DNA of 64,000 nucleotides. Source: Sediminibacillus terrae (GTDB taxonomy: Bacteria > Bacillota > Bacilli > Bacillales > Amphibacillaceae). The stretch spans positions 124,001 through 188,000 of the forward strand of contig NZ_VZDQ01000011.1 of NCBI RefSeq assembly GCF_009602435.1, given 5' to 3'. Below the pieces are notes generated by a model that worked only from the letters and a program-made list of their open reading frames with translations, was not told the origin of the DNA and searched no databases. Positions 9,416 through 17,602 of the stretch are shown here, one piece after another. Both the position numbers and the translations under genes were made by a program. The stretch's first letter is position 1, and each line of letters starts with the position of its first letter.

Positions 9416-9444
9416 TTTACGAACATATGTTCTTGTTATATAAT
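9416..9444 (+). promoter_or_regulatory. Promoter with embedded LexA (SOS) box
   Basis: The palindrome CGAACATATGTTCT at 9420-9433 matches 13 of 14 positions of the Bacillus LexA/DinR consensus CGAACRNRYGTTYC. It overlaps a weak -35 (TTTACG, 9416-9421) and precedes a consensus -10 (TATAAT, 9439-9444), with a 17-base spacer. A repressor bound here would block RNA polymerase. The gene starts 31 bases after the -10. Confidence 0.85.
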
Positions 9445-9474
9445 AGAAAGAAATACAGATGGGGAGATGAAAAA

Positions 9475-10509
9475 ATGGGTAAACAGTTAGCATCCTTGGT
9501 GGAGCAGTCCACTGTTCCTGGAATGAGTTTGGCGATTATCGAGAAGTATAACCTTCAATCAACGGAATGTTTCGGTATCGCAGAAGCTGGTACAAACCAG
9601 CACGTAAAACCTGAAACGTTATTCAGCGCTTGCTCCATCAGTAAGTTTGTTACAGCCATGCTTGTGATGAAACTCGCAGGAAGAGGAATCCTGGACTTGG
9701 ATGAGGATGTAAATAGGAAACTAGTATCCTGGAAAGTACCCGAATCACCCCTGACAAAAACAAACAAAGTCACATTACGCAAATTGCTAAGCCATCAAGC
9801 AGGAATAAAGGATCCCGAAGAAAGCTTCGGTCCTCTTAACGAAGCTGAAGGCTTCCCCCTTATGGAAGATGTATTGATAGGCAAAACCGCTTACTGCCCC
9901 CAACCAGTACATATCAAAGAAAAACCAGGGGGTATTTTTCATTATTCAGATGCCGGCTATTGCATTATTCAGCTTTTGATAGAAGATATTACCGAAAAAT
10001 CCTTTGAAACAATAATGAAAGAGGAATTGTTTGAACCGTTGCATATGAAAAACAGTACATATACATTAACAGAAAAAGAAAAGCTTTCCTCCGGTCACAA
10101 TAAGGTTGGCCGGCTTGTTAATGAAAAATATACGGAGTATCCATTTCCTGCAGCAGCAGGTTTATGGACAACCCCTACTGATCTGAATTTTTTATTGAAT
10201 GAATTCCTTCTTGCTACGGCCGGAAAAAGCTCCGTAGTACTCTCACATTCTCTTGCAGAAGAAATGTCCTCCCCCCAAGGGTGTGCTCCCTTTTCAGGTT
10301 TTGGGTTGTTTATGGACTGGATAGAGGGAGAAAAGGAGATCTCTTCTCTCGGTTGGGGAATTGGCTTTCAATCGATGCTTGTCGCTTATCCTTCCTTGGG
10401 AACCGGTGCGGTTATCATGACGAATGCAGACCTGGGTGTACACCAATTGAAAGGTATCATCGGCCAAGTGTACAAGCGACTGCTTCCTCCATTAACAAAA
10501 CGATATTGA
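9475..10509 (+). CDS. Beta-lactamase-fold serine hydrolase under LexA control
   Basis: Protein of 344 residues of the serine beta-lactamase/penicillin-binding-protein-like family. The nucleophile motif SxxK is S54-I-S-K57, and the conserved LRKLLSHQAGI segment is at 101-111. The second catalytic motif is YSD (157-159), where class C enzymes have YSN. A GWGIGF segment stands where KTG-type motifs usually lie. No signal peptide is present, so it should be cytoplasmic. I chose ATG 9475 after GGGGAG; an upstream 33-codon extension crosses the promoter. The LexA box suggests induction by DNA damage. The substrate is unknown; esterase, peptidase or beta-lactamase are all possible. Confidence 0.88.
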   Translation: MGKQLASLVEQSTVPGMSLAIIEKYNLQSTECFGIAEAGTNQHVKPETLFSACSISKFVTAMLVMKLAGRGILDLDEDVNRKLVSWKVPESPLTKTNKVTLRKLLSHQAGIKDPEESFGPLNEAEGFPLMEDVLIGKTAYCPQPVHIKEKPGGIFHYSDAGYCIIQLLIEDITEKSFETIMKEELFEPLHMKNSTYTLTEKEKLSSGHNKVGRLVNEKYTEYPFPAAAGLWTTPTDLNFLLNEFLLATAGKSSVVLSHSLAEEMSSPQGCAPFSGFGLFMDWIEGEKEISSLGWGIGFQSMLVAYPSLGTGAVIMTNADLGVHQLKGIIGQVYKRLLPPLTKRY

Positions 10510-10656
10510 GGGTGTTGCTTTTTATAAGGTTGGTTATGCAATTATGTATGTAGGGTAGTTACCTGATCTGTTGTATTAACATTAGTGTGAAGACGGTCTC
10601 CTTTAAACCAAATGGAATCATAAGCTCCATTTATGGGAATCGGTTAAAAAAACAAA

Positions 10657-10681
10657 GGACTGCCGAAGTTCCAGGCAGTCC
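10657..10681 (-). terminator. Intrinsic terminator of the xylanase gene
   Basis: GGACTGCC (10657-10664) pairs with GGCAGTCC (10674-10681). On the minus strand the stem is followed by TTTGTTTTTTT, so it terminates the xylanase transcript. Confidence 0.9.
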
Positions 10682-10710
10682 ATACCGTTATGTGTTTCTT
10701 CACTACCTAT

Positions 10711-11874
<1,164 letters not shown>

Positions 11875-11931
11875 TCATTTCCTCCTTTTTAAATAGTTAC
11901 AAAACCCTCCTCATCCCTCCCATCTTATAAA

Positions 11932-11965
11932 CTTAGAGAAGCAATACGATAAACTCCCTTCTCTA
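11932..11965 (-). other. Hairpin in the xylanase leader
   Basis: In the roughly 110-base leader AACTAGAGAAG pairs with CTTCTCTAAGTT (one bulge). There is no T-run after it, so it is not a terminator. It could stabilise the mRNA or be a protein-binding site; this is inference. Confidence 0.45.
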
Positions 11966-11981
11966 GTTTGTAAGCCCTTTC

Positions 11982-12010
11982 ATTATAAACAGCTTAACTT
12001 TGTTTATCAA
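11982..12010 (-). promoter_or_regulatory. Sigma-A promoter of the xylanase gene
   Basis: On the minus strand TTGATA (12005-12010) and TATAAT (11982-11987) are separated by exactly 17 bases, a near-consensus vegetative promoter about 110 bases upstream of the start codon. I see no clear CcpA cre site. Confidence 0.75.
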
Positions 12011-12097
12011 TTAAACGAACTAACTTTTCAGGAAAATAAGTAAATGGAACTATATCTCTCCATTTACTCCGGCCTAATGACCACCCTTTTGCCCATC

Positions 12098-12122
12098 AAA
12101 AAAGCCCGGCATTTGCCAGGCT
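12098..12122 (-). terminator. Intrinsic terminator of the EAL-domain gene
   Basis: On the minus strand AGCCTGGC, a four-base loop and GCCGGGCT are followed by TTTTTT. It lies 34 bases after the EAL gene stop. Confidence 0.9.
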
Positions 12123-12155
12123 CATAGCTAATGTTGTGCGTGATGGCTGCCCCGA

Positions 12156-13370
12156 TCAGATTAGCAGCGATTCGTTCTCAAATAAAAAAGCATAGCGGAT
12201 ATCAATAAACAAAAAATACTCATCTGTCAGCGGAAAGCTAAACGTTCGAATCATTTCTCTTGTTTCAATATCCGAATAGATTTCGGACAGTATCCCTCTA
12301 CTCCACGTTTTCATCTGCATAGTATTTTCAAGGAAGTAAGGACGGAATGCCCAGTTCGACCCTATTTTGTCAGGTTCCATTTCCCAATGGCCGTCTCTTT
12401 TGCGAAAGTTGGAAGATACCTGGTGACCGTCACTATTGCAGATAAACATCCGGAAACTCTCTTCCTCAAAGTCACTCGTCAAGCCTTCGATAAAATGATC
12501 AGCATTTTTGATTCCTTCCCACTGTGCCTGGTTTTTTTTCACTTTTTTCTCCCAATTCAGCACGTGATACAGACGTTGTTCCACCAGTTGTTTTTCCCGT
12601 TGGATGTATTCGGATACCTTATCCGTTACATTCACCCCTAATACGGACTGATTGTCCATCGTAAAACCCGGTTTTGCCAAGTAATATCCCTGGTAAAAAC
12701 GGCCACCATGCTTCCAGGCAAAATGCAGTTGAAAATTATCTTCTATGTTTTCAAACAATAAAGCCGCTCCGATCCGCCTGGCGAGCATGGATAATGAATG
12801 CATGATATCCTGAAAACCATCCGCGTTATGACGGCGGATGATATCCGTATCTATTTTTAATATGTGCGGTTCCAGCTGGCGGATCCGGTCAATGTTAGAG
12901 CTTTTCGCTCCAACGTGGTCGACTGCGATCTGGATGCCGAATGTTTTATAATAAAGCAGGAGATGATTTAAATTTTCAAACGCCTCATCGAAGTCATGCT
13001 CTGTAACTTCGATGACAATACGGTTCATCGCAAACCCTTTTGCCTCGAAATCGAGCAGCAGCTGCAACAGGTCTTCTCCGTCATTCACCATTAGCTGCTT
13101 GGCATTCCGATTTATAAACAAATAACCGTCAACTTCTGAGTCCAGCATTTCTGTTAAAGCGATTTGAAGCAGATGTTGATCGACTTCTACCTTAAACTCT
13201 TCCGGTACATCCGGATCGTGAAAAAAGGGGCCGAGACTTTCCCATTCTCCTTTGACCCTGAATCTTCCCAGCACTTCATAGCCTGCTACCGAATGACGGA
13301 TCGCACTGACAATAGGCTGGTAGACAGGCTTTATACTCTGTAAATTGTCCAGGATGTCCAATGGATCCAT
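12156..13370 (-). CDS. ykuI: YkuI-like EAL-domain protein
   Basis: Cytoplasmic protein of 404 residues: an EAL domain (about 10-250) followed by a PAS-like C-terminal domain as in B. subtilis YkuI (407 residues). The signature is EVL (32-34) in place of EAL. Asn of the INRN segment, Glu of IEVTEHD, Lys of LKID and the terminal YQGYYLAKP are kept. The usual DDFG loop reads DHVG, so the second metal-site Asp is replaced by His. YkuI binds cyclic di-GMP but is reported as poorly active. I infer a c-di-GMP sensor rather than a strong phosphodiesterase. The ATG at 13370 follows a GGTAGGGG site. Confidence 0.88.
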   Translation of the reverse strand: MDPLDILDNLQSIKPVYQPIVSAIRHSVAGYEVLGRFRVKGEWESLGPFFHDPDVPEEFKVEVDQHLLQIALTEMLDSEVDGYLFINRNAKQLMVNDGEDLLQLLLDFEAKGFAMNRIVIEVTEHDFDEAFENLNHLLLYYKTFGIQIAVDHVGAKSSNIDRIRQLEPHILKIDTDIIRRHNADGFQDIMHSLSMLARRIGAALLFENIEDNFQLHFAWKHGGRFYQGYYLAKPGFTMDNQSVLGVNVTDKVSEYIQREKQLVEQRLYHVLNWEKKVKKNQAQWEGIKNADHFIEGLTSDFEEESFRMFICNSDGHQVSSNFRKRDGHWEMEPDKIGSNWAFRPYFLENTMQMKTWSRGILSEIYSDIETREMIRTFSFPLTDEYFLFIDIRYAFLFENESLLI

Positions 13371-13411
13371 GAGTTACCCCTACCTTCCGTAACCATTCTA
13401 TTATTTATCTC

Positions 13412-14023
13412 TCAGGAAGCCTTTCGCGGAGGAGTGACAGTGGCGGCAGTCACTTTGGGCTTGATCAACGAAGGTGCACTGCTTACTACCAATACAGTCA
13501 CTATAGAACACAATACAGCGGCACCAAGTGCTGTCACCCCGTTGGCAATAAAGGAAAACAAGACTGGGTTCATTCCCTCGGGCGCATATTCACCCCAAAA
13601 TATGAAACCGGCGATGAAATGCCAAAAATAACGTGCGATACTGCCGACAAAAACAGCAGCAGTCACGAGACATAAAGCGGTTCTTTTCCTCCCCTTGCGA
13701 AATGCAGTCTGAACCGGTTGATAAAAAAGGCCTGCAAACCCAACGAATGCAAAAGCGACAAAGTATTCGATAAATCCTTGTAAAGGCGTCAGAAAAGAGC
13801 GTGCGGCATCCCCAAGCGCTACTTGCAATAATCCCCAAATAAGGCCGGCAAGAGCACTAACAACGAAGCCCCTTCTGAAAGCAAGCAGTAGAACCGGTAC
13901 CATGGCGAACGAGATGGAAATCGATGGCGACAATCTGATTGAAGGCAGCAAGTCAAAAACAAATGCCAGTGCAGCGAAAAATGATGCTTCAATCAATGCA
14001 ACCAAACCCAACTTTTTCAACAT
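13412..14023 (-). CDS. thiT: Thiamine transporter ThiT (ECF S component)
   Basis: Membrane protein of 203 residues with about six hydrophobic segments, the substrate-binding S component of an energy-coupling-factor importer that takes up thiamine. The W-rich ARYFWHFIAGFIFWG segment in the second half is characteristic of ThiT/YuaJ. It shares the general EcfA/EcfT module, which is not in this window. The start ATG 14023 follows GGGGAG; an upstream ATG 45 bases earlier lies inside the leader hairpin. A TPP riboswitch precedes it, so expression should fall when thiamine pyrophosphate is abundant. Confidence 0.95.
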   Translation of the reverse strand: MLKKLGLVALIEASFFAALAFVFDLLPSIRLSPSISISFAMVPVLLLAFRRGFVVSALAGLIWGLLQVALGDAARSFLTPLQGFIEYFVAFAFVGFAGLFYQPVQTAFRKGRKRTALCLVTAAVFVGSIARYFWHFIAGFIFWGEYAPEGMNPVLFSFIANGVTALGAAVLCSIVTVLVVSSAPSLIKPKVTAATVTPPRKAS

Positions 14024-14032
14024 ATAAAAAAA

Positions 14033-14063
14033 CTCCCCTTTTCCAAACGAAACACCAAGGGAG
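14033..14063 (-). terminator. Expression-platform hairpin of the TPP riboswitch
   Basis: On the minus strand CTCCCTT pairs with AAGGGGAG (one bulged G) and is followed by seven T. The right arm contains the thiT ribosome binding site, so the same hairpin can stop transcription and hide the site. The ATG lies 9 bases after it. Confidence 0.75.
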
Positions 14064-14097
14064 AACATGTATGCAGACAGCCAGAATCCGATCCACC

Positions 14098-14192
14098 ATC
14101 ATCCACATCCCTGCGCTAGCATTAACTAACAGGTTCAAAGGGTCAGAACAGTTCCGTTCACTCTCAGCATATAGCTCCCCTTGTGGTTTCGC
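14098..14192 (-). promoter_or_regulatory. TPP riboswitch (THI box) aptamer
   Basis: On the minus strand the conserved blocks occur in order: ACAAGGGGAGC, CTGAGAGTG, ACCCTTTGAACCTG and GTTAATGCTAGCGCAGGGA. These are the pyrimidine- and diphosphate-binding parts of the TPP aptamer. It precedes thiT, a standard target. Confidence 0.96.
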
Positions 14193-14404
14193 TTATGTAA
14201 TTGTGTGTTGCGCTAATTTTATTATACCTGATTCTCCCTGAGGGTGGTAGAGTTTTGCGTAGATTCTTCATATAGACAGCATCGATTCGGTCAGCAAATC
14301 TTCAGGATATTTGTTAAAATTGATCTGGTACAAAGGGAAAATAGGAACCGTCTATATTGGGGAAACTGATTGTACTTGCAAACTAGAGAGAAGGAGAATC
14401 ATTC

Positions 14405-15133
14405 ATGCCAGTGACAGTCAAGGAGGCCGTTCGTCTAGAAAATGTAACTTACGCTGCCGATGGACAGGAAATATTAAAACAAGTAACCGGCTCTTTTCCT
14501 GAAGGAAAAATCACAACCTTGGTCGGGCCATCCGGTGCTGGTAAAACGAGTTTATTCCGGTTGATCAACGGCCTGCGTAAAACCAGTTCTGGAGATATTT
14601 ATGTGGAGGACAAACATATTGAAAAATATCATCCTGTCGAGCTTCGCAGGAAAGTCGGAATTGCCTTGCAAAGCGCTACCATGATAAGTGGAAGTGTTTT
14701 CGATAACCTAACTCTTCCTCTCAAACTGCAGGGAGAAGAACTTCGCCGGGAGAAGGCATTAGAATTGTTGGACTTAGTCGGTCTGAAGCAGGACATCCTT
14801 CAACAGAACATCAAAGATTTATCTGGTGGTCAGCGGCAAAAGTTGTCAATTGCACGCACTCTAGTCAACCGGCCGGATATCTTACTTTTGGATGAAATCA
14901 CCGCTTCGCTTGACCGAGTTTCCCAACAAGACATCGAAGAGCTGATTGTCAAAATAAATGAAAAGTATGGCACGACGATGATTTGGATCACCCACAACCT
15001 CCAGCAGGCGAAAAACCTCGGAGACTATACCTGGGTGATGATCGCTGGAGAGGTTGTAGAGACAGGGGAAAGCAGTCTGTTGAATGACCCATCCAATGAA
15101 CAAGTCAGACGGTTTGTAAAGGGGGAGGATTAA
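14405..15133 (+). CDS. FetA/YjkB-like ABC transporter ATPase
   Basis: ATPase of 242 residues: Walker A GPSGAGKTS at 41-49, signature LSGGQRQ, Walker B LLLDEITASLD, and a histidine switch in WITHN. It pairs with the UPF0014 permease that starts immediately after its stop. The pair corresponds to B. subtilis YjkB-YjkA and E. coli FetA-FetB, reported to export iron and protect against oxidative stress. The ATG at 14405 follows GAAGGAG by 8 bases. Substrate in this organism is inferred from family. Confidence 0.88.
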   Translation: MPVTVKEAVRLENVTYAADGQEILKQVTGSFPEGKITTLVGPSGAGKTSLFRLINGLRKTSSGDIYVEDKHIEKYHPVELRRKVGIALQSATMISGSVFDNLTLPLKLQGEELRREKALELLDLVGLKQDILQQNIKDLSGGQRQKLSIARTLVNRPDILLLDEITASLDRVSQQDIEELIVKINEKYGTTMIWITHNLQQAKNLGDYTWVMIAGEVVETGESSLLNDPSNEQVRRFVKGED

Positions 15134-15895
15134 ATGAATTATCTTACTTTGTCCCTCGCTCTCATTTTCGTTCTCATTCCGCTTTTATTATCGAAAGCAT
15201 TGAAACTGGAACTGGAAAAAGATACAATCATCGCTGCAGTCCGCTCGATTATCCAGCTTCTGGCAGTCGGGTATCTTTTGCAGTATGTATTCGATGCTGA
15301 AAATATGCTGTACATCCTGTTGATGGTCGTCCTGATGATAGCGGCAGCCACCCAAAATGCACGCAGGAAAGGCCGTTCGATCCAGGGGATCACATGGAAG
15401 CTGGTTCTTACCTTTGTAGTCGTGGAAGTCCTTACCCAAGGAATTCTGCTCGGGCTGTCGATTACTCCGCCCACTCCGCAATATATCATTCCAATCAGCG
15501 GAATGATCATCGGTAATTCCATGGTATTGTCGATCCTGTTTTTGAATCGATTTACTTCAGAGGTGGAAGACCACGAGGACGAAACAGAATTGATCCTCTC
15601 ATTGGGGGGTACGCCTAAACAAGCGATCCATCGTCAACTGATCACTTCCATCAAAGCAAGTACCATACCGACCATAGAGAGCCAAAAAACCATCGGACTC
15701 GTCCAGCTCCCGGGAATGATGAGCGGCCAAATCATAGCAGGTGCAGACCCAGTTCAAGCCGTTCAATTTCAATTGTTAATTTTGTTCCTGATCCTGACAA
15801 CAGCCGTGGTCACCAGCATCCTGCTCGGTTACATGTCCTATCCGACCTTATTCAACGAACGCATGCAGCTCGTCAAAAACAGAATGAAAGAATAA
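15134..15895 (+). CDS. FetB/YjkA-like permease (UPF0014)
   Basis: Membrane partner of the preceding ATPase, 253 residues with about seven hydrophobic segments. Conserved UPF0014 features are ATQNARRKG near residues 73-81, GMIIGNSMV, and LPGMMSGQI in the second half. Its ATG touches the ATPase stop (TAAATG), so the two are translationally coupled. Probable metal (iron) efflux by analogy with FetAB. Confidence 0.9.
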   Translation: MNYLTLSLALIFVLIPLLLSKALKLELEKDTIIAAVRSIIQLLAVGYLLQYVFDAENMLYILLMVVLMIAAATQNARRKGRSIQGITWKLVLTFVVVEVLTQGILLGLSITPPTPQYIIPISGMIIGNSMVLSILFLNRFTSEVEDHEDETELILSLGGTPKQAIHRQLITSIKASTIPTIESQKTIGLVQLPGMMSGQIIAGADPVQAVQFQLLILFLILTTAVVTSILLGYMSYPTLFNERMQLVKNRMKE

Positions 15896-15910
15896 ACATT
15901 CGGATGATTT

Positions 15911-15971
15911 GGGGGTCAGTCCCTACGAGCCATTCATTATTACCCAGTAACAGCGAGAGGGACTGACCCCC
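15911..15971. repeat. Inverted repeat pair, GGGGTCAGTCCC type
   Basis: GGGGGTCAGTCCC (15911-15923) and its reverse complement (15959-15971) are separated by 35 bases. The same 13-base unit recurs at 16080 and 16125 and in a damaged form at 16001. Two REP-like units in opposite orientation resemble a REPIN. It may also act as a terminator for the FetAB pair. Confidence 0.8.
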
Positions 15972-16079
15972 TCACCAAATTAAAGGGACAACCTATGGAA
16001 TCGGGGTCAGACCTTCACAACCCTCGAGCCCCGTCCTGTCAACATTCAGCCCATTTAGTGATGCTGCAGTCCCCCATTT

Positions 16080-16137
16080 GGGGTCAGTCCCCAAAACGTT
16101 CAGATCGAGAGGAATTAGGTCATCGGGGACTGACCCC
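16080..16137. repeat. Second inverted repeat pair, entering a coding region
   Basis: GGGGTCAGTCCCC (16080-16092) and GGGGACTGACCCC (16125-16137) face each other across 32 bases. The right arm is inside the last codons of the YkgJ-type gene and supplies its final residues GVSPR and the stop. Confidence 0.8.
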
Positions 16138-16884
16138 GGCATCGGCCCCATCATCGAATCTGTAGTCTTTAAGCCAGTTGAACAGGTAATCTTGGGCGTA
16201 GAGGTCGTCTGGATAATCAACGAAGGCTGTACCTTCTTCTTCATAAAGGTATTGCAGAAATTCGTTGAGTGCGCCCATATACTCGCCATATAAAAATTCA
16301 AAGCTCACGGTTTCTTTAGGCATGATGTTTTGCTGACAAACTTTTGGATCAGCAAAATTCACGTAAGTCCGGCAAGGAATCGGTCTGATTTCATACGCCA
16401 TGCATTGATTGGTTTTTGTATCGAGCATCACGCATGGCAGTTGTTTTTCCCGGTAGGCTAGTTTGAATTCCTGGTCGGTTTCCGTTTCAATGGCTGACAG
16501 TTCTTCCAGCTGCTTGCTGTATTTTTGGAAATAAGAATCGATGTGAGCGTAAAGTTTCTTCCTGCGCTGTTCAGGAAATGAAGCTATCGTCTGCTTCATC
16601 AGTTTTGCTTCCATCTTGTTGACAATAATAGGATAATAGCAGCAAAACGCACATCCCATCCGACAAGAAGTCTCCATTTCCAGGTTGTTTTGTATCGTAT
16701 CCATTTCTTCACTGACGACTTCCAGCAACTCGAGAAAACTCCCAATCAATTTGCCTTCCGTCGACATATGGCTTTCCGCCCATATCTCCACTACCCTATA
16801 AAATCTTTCTTCCTCGATTTGATATTTCTCATGTAATTTACCGCATCTATTTTGAATTTCCTCATAGCTTAGATATTTTTCCAT
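16120..16884 (-). CDS. YkgJ-family cysteine-cluster protein
   Basis: Protein of 254 residues with a CxxxCxxCC cluster (CRMGCAFCC, about 75-83) and a second group of cysteines (CVML...QCMAYEIRPIPCRTY) near 150-175. The family is thought to bind zinc or an iron-sulfur cluster; its reaction is unknown. The ATG at 16884 lies 8 bases after GGGAG; the longer upstream reading has no ribosome site. The last five residues come from a REP-like repeat, so the natural C terminus was probably altered by that insertion (inference). Confidence 0.82.
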   Translation of the reverse strand: MEKYLSYEEIQNRCGKLHEKYQIEEERFYRVVEIWAESHMSTEGKLIGSFLELLEVVSEEMDTIQNNLEMETSCRMGCAFCCYYPIIVNKMEAKLMKQTIASFPEQRRKKLYAHIDSYFQKYSKQLEELSAIETETDQEFKLAYREKQLPCVMLDTKTNQCMAYEIRPIPCRTYVNFADPKVCQQNIMPKETVSFEFLYGEYMGALNEFLQYLYEEEGTAFVDYPDDLYAQDYLFNWLKDYRFDDGADAGVSPR

Positions 16885-16999
16885 GCATTTGTCTCCCTTA
16901 TTGATCGTTGCTTTCTTATTGTTCACTTTTTCCGGGGAGAAGTAAATAGGAACTTGATATTTCTATTGCTCCGTACAACCATTCCACATCCATAAAAAA

Positions 17000-17033
17000 G
17001 CCAGGAACGCTCTTCAAGCTAAGCGTTCCCGGC
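17000..17033 (-). terminator. Intrinsic terminator of the PTS operon
   Basis: On the minus strand GCCGGGAACGCTT pairs with AGCGTTCCTGGC and is followed by TTTTTT. It lies 22 bases after the EIIB stop. Confidence 0.92.
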
Positions 17034-17054
17034 CAATCCGCATACCCGGGCAAT

Positions 17055-17363
17055 TTATGTTTCTTTGTATAGTCCAAGCGCCTGGTCGAGCACTTTTTCG
17101 CCTTGTATCATGCCATAAGCCATTTGATCGATTACAGCCACTTTTATTCCCTTCGGTTCCAACTGACTTTTTATTTTCTTCTCCAAATACCTTACCTGCG
17201 GCCCTATCAGCACCACATCGAGATTATCCAATTTACGCTTTAGCGCTGACTCGGAAACCGCTTCAATATTTGCTGTCAATCCCCTGTCTCCAGCCGCTTT
17301 TTTCATTTTGGAAACCAGCATCGACGTCGACATACCAGCCGAGCATACAAGAATGATATTCAT
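17055..17363 (-). CDS. PTS EIIB, lactose/cellobiose family
   Basis: Cytoplasmic phosphotransfer protein of 102 residues. The phosphorylated cysteine is C7 in VCSAGMSTS, the P-loop of the Lac-family EIIB. It would pass phosphate from EIIA to the sugar bound by the EIIC encoded upstream. The ATG at 17363 follows GGGGGAGG and overlaps the stop of an 80-codon ORF as ATGA. No EIIA gene is present in this window, so EIIA must come from elsewhere. Confidence 0.92.
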   Translation of the reverse strand: MNIILVCSAGMSTSMLVSKMKKAAGDRGLTANIEAVSESALKRKLDNLDVVLIGPQVRYLEKKIKSQLEPKGIKVAVIDQMAYGMIQGEKVLDQALGLYKET

Positions 17364-17602
17364 CTTGCTTTTCCTCCCCCTTCCGTATAAATGCAATTAC
17401 TACGCCTGCCAATTCTTACTGTCATCGATAAGCCAATATCCAAATCTCCCGCCTTCTGTCTGAAAGCGTTCGATAGCATCCAGGTAATACCGATGTTTTG
17501 AAATACAACTCTGCTAAAACAACGGACAAGACTGTCGACGGAAACCGTAAATCCTGGTGGTAAAATCGGCAAAAAAAACTGTAGTTGCTCCCGATCGCCC
17601 AT
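17360..17602 (-). CDS. 80-residue ORF coupled between EIIC and EIIB
   Basis: I do not recognise this protein. It has 80 residues, a hydrophobic, proline-containing N-terminal third, basic residues (VRIGRR) and a GGGKAR end. It lacks the conserved His of EIIA. Its ATG directly abuts the EIIC stop (TAGATG), with GGAG 9 bases upstream, and its TGA overlaps the EIIB start as ATGA. This arrangement favours real, coupled translation. It could still be a chance ORF or a worn-down gene, because 80 codons without a stop arise by chance in a few percent of cases. Confidence 0.5.
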   Translation of the reverse strand: MGDREQLQFFLPILPPGFTVSVDSLVRCFSRVVFQNIGITWMLSNAFRQKAGDLDIGLSMTVRIGRRSNCIYTEGGGKAR

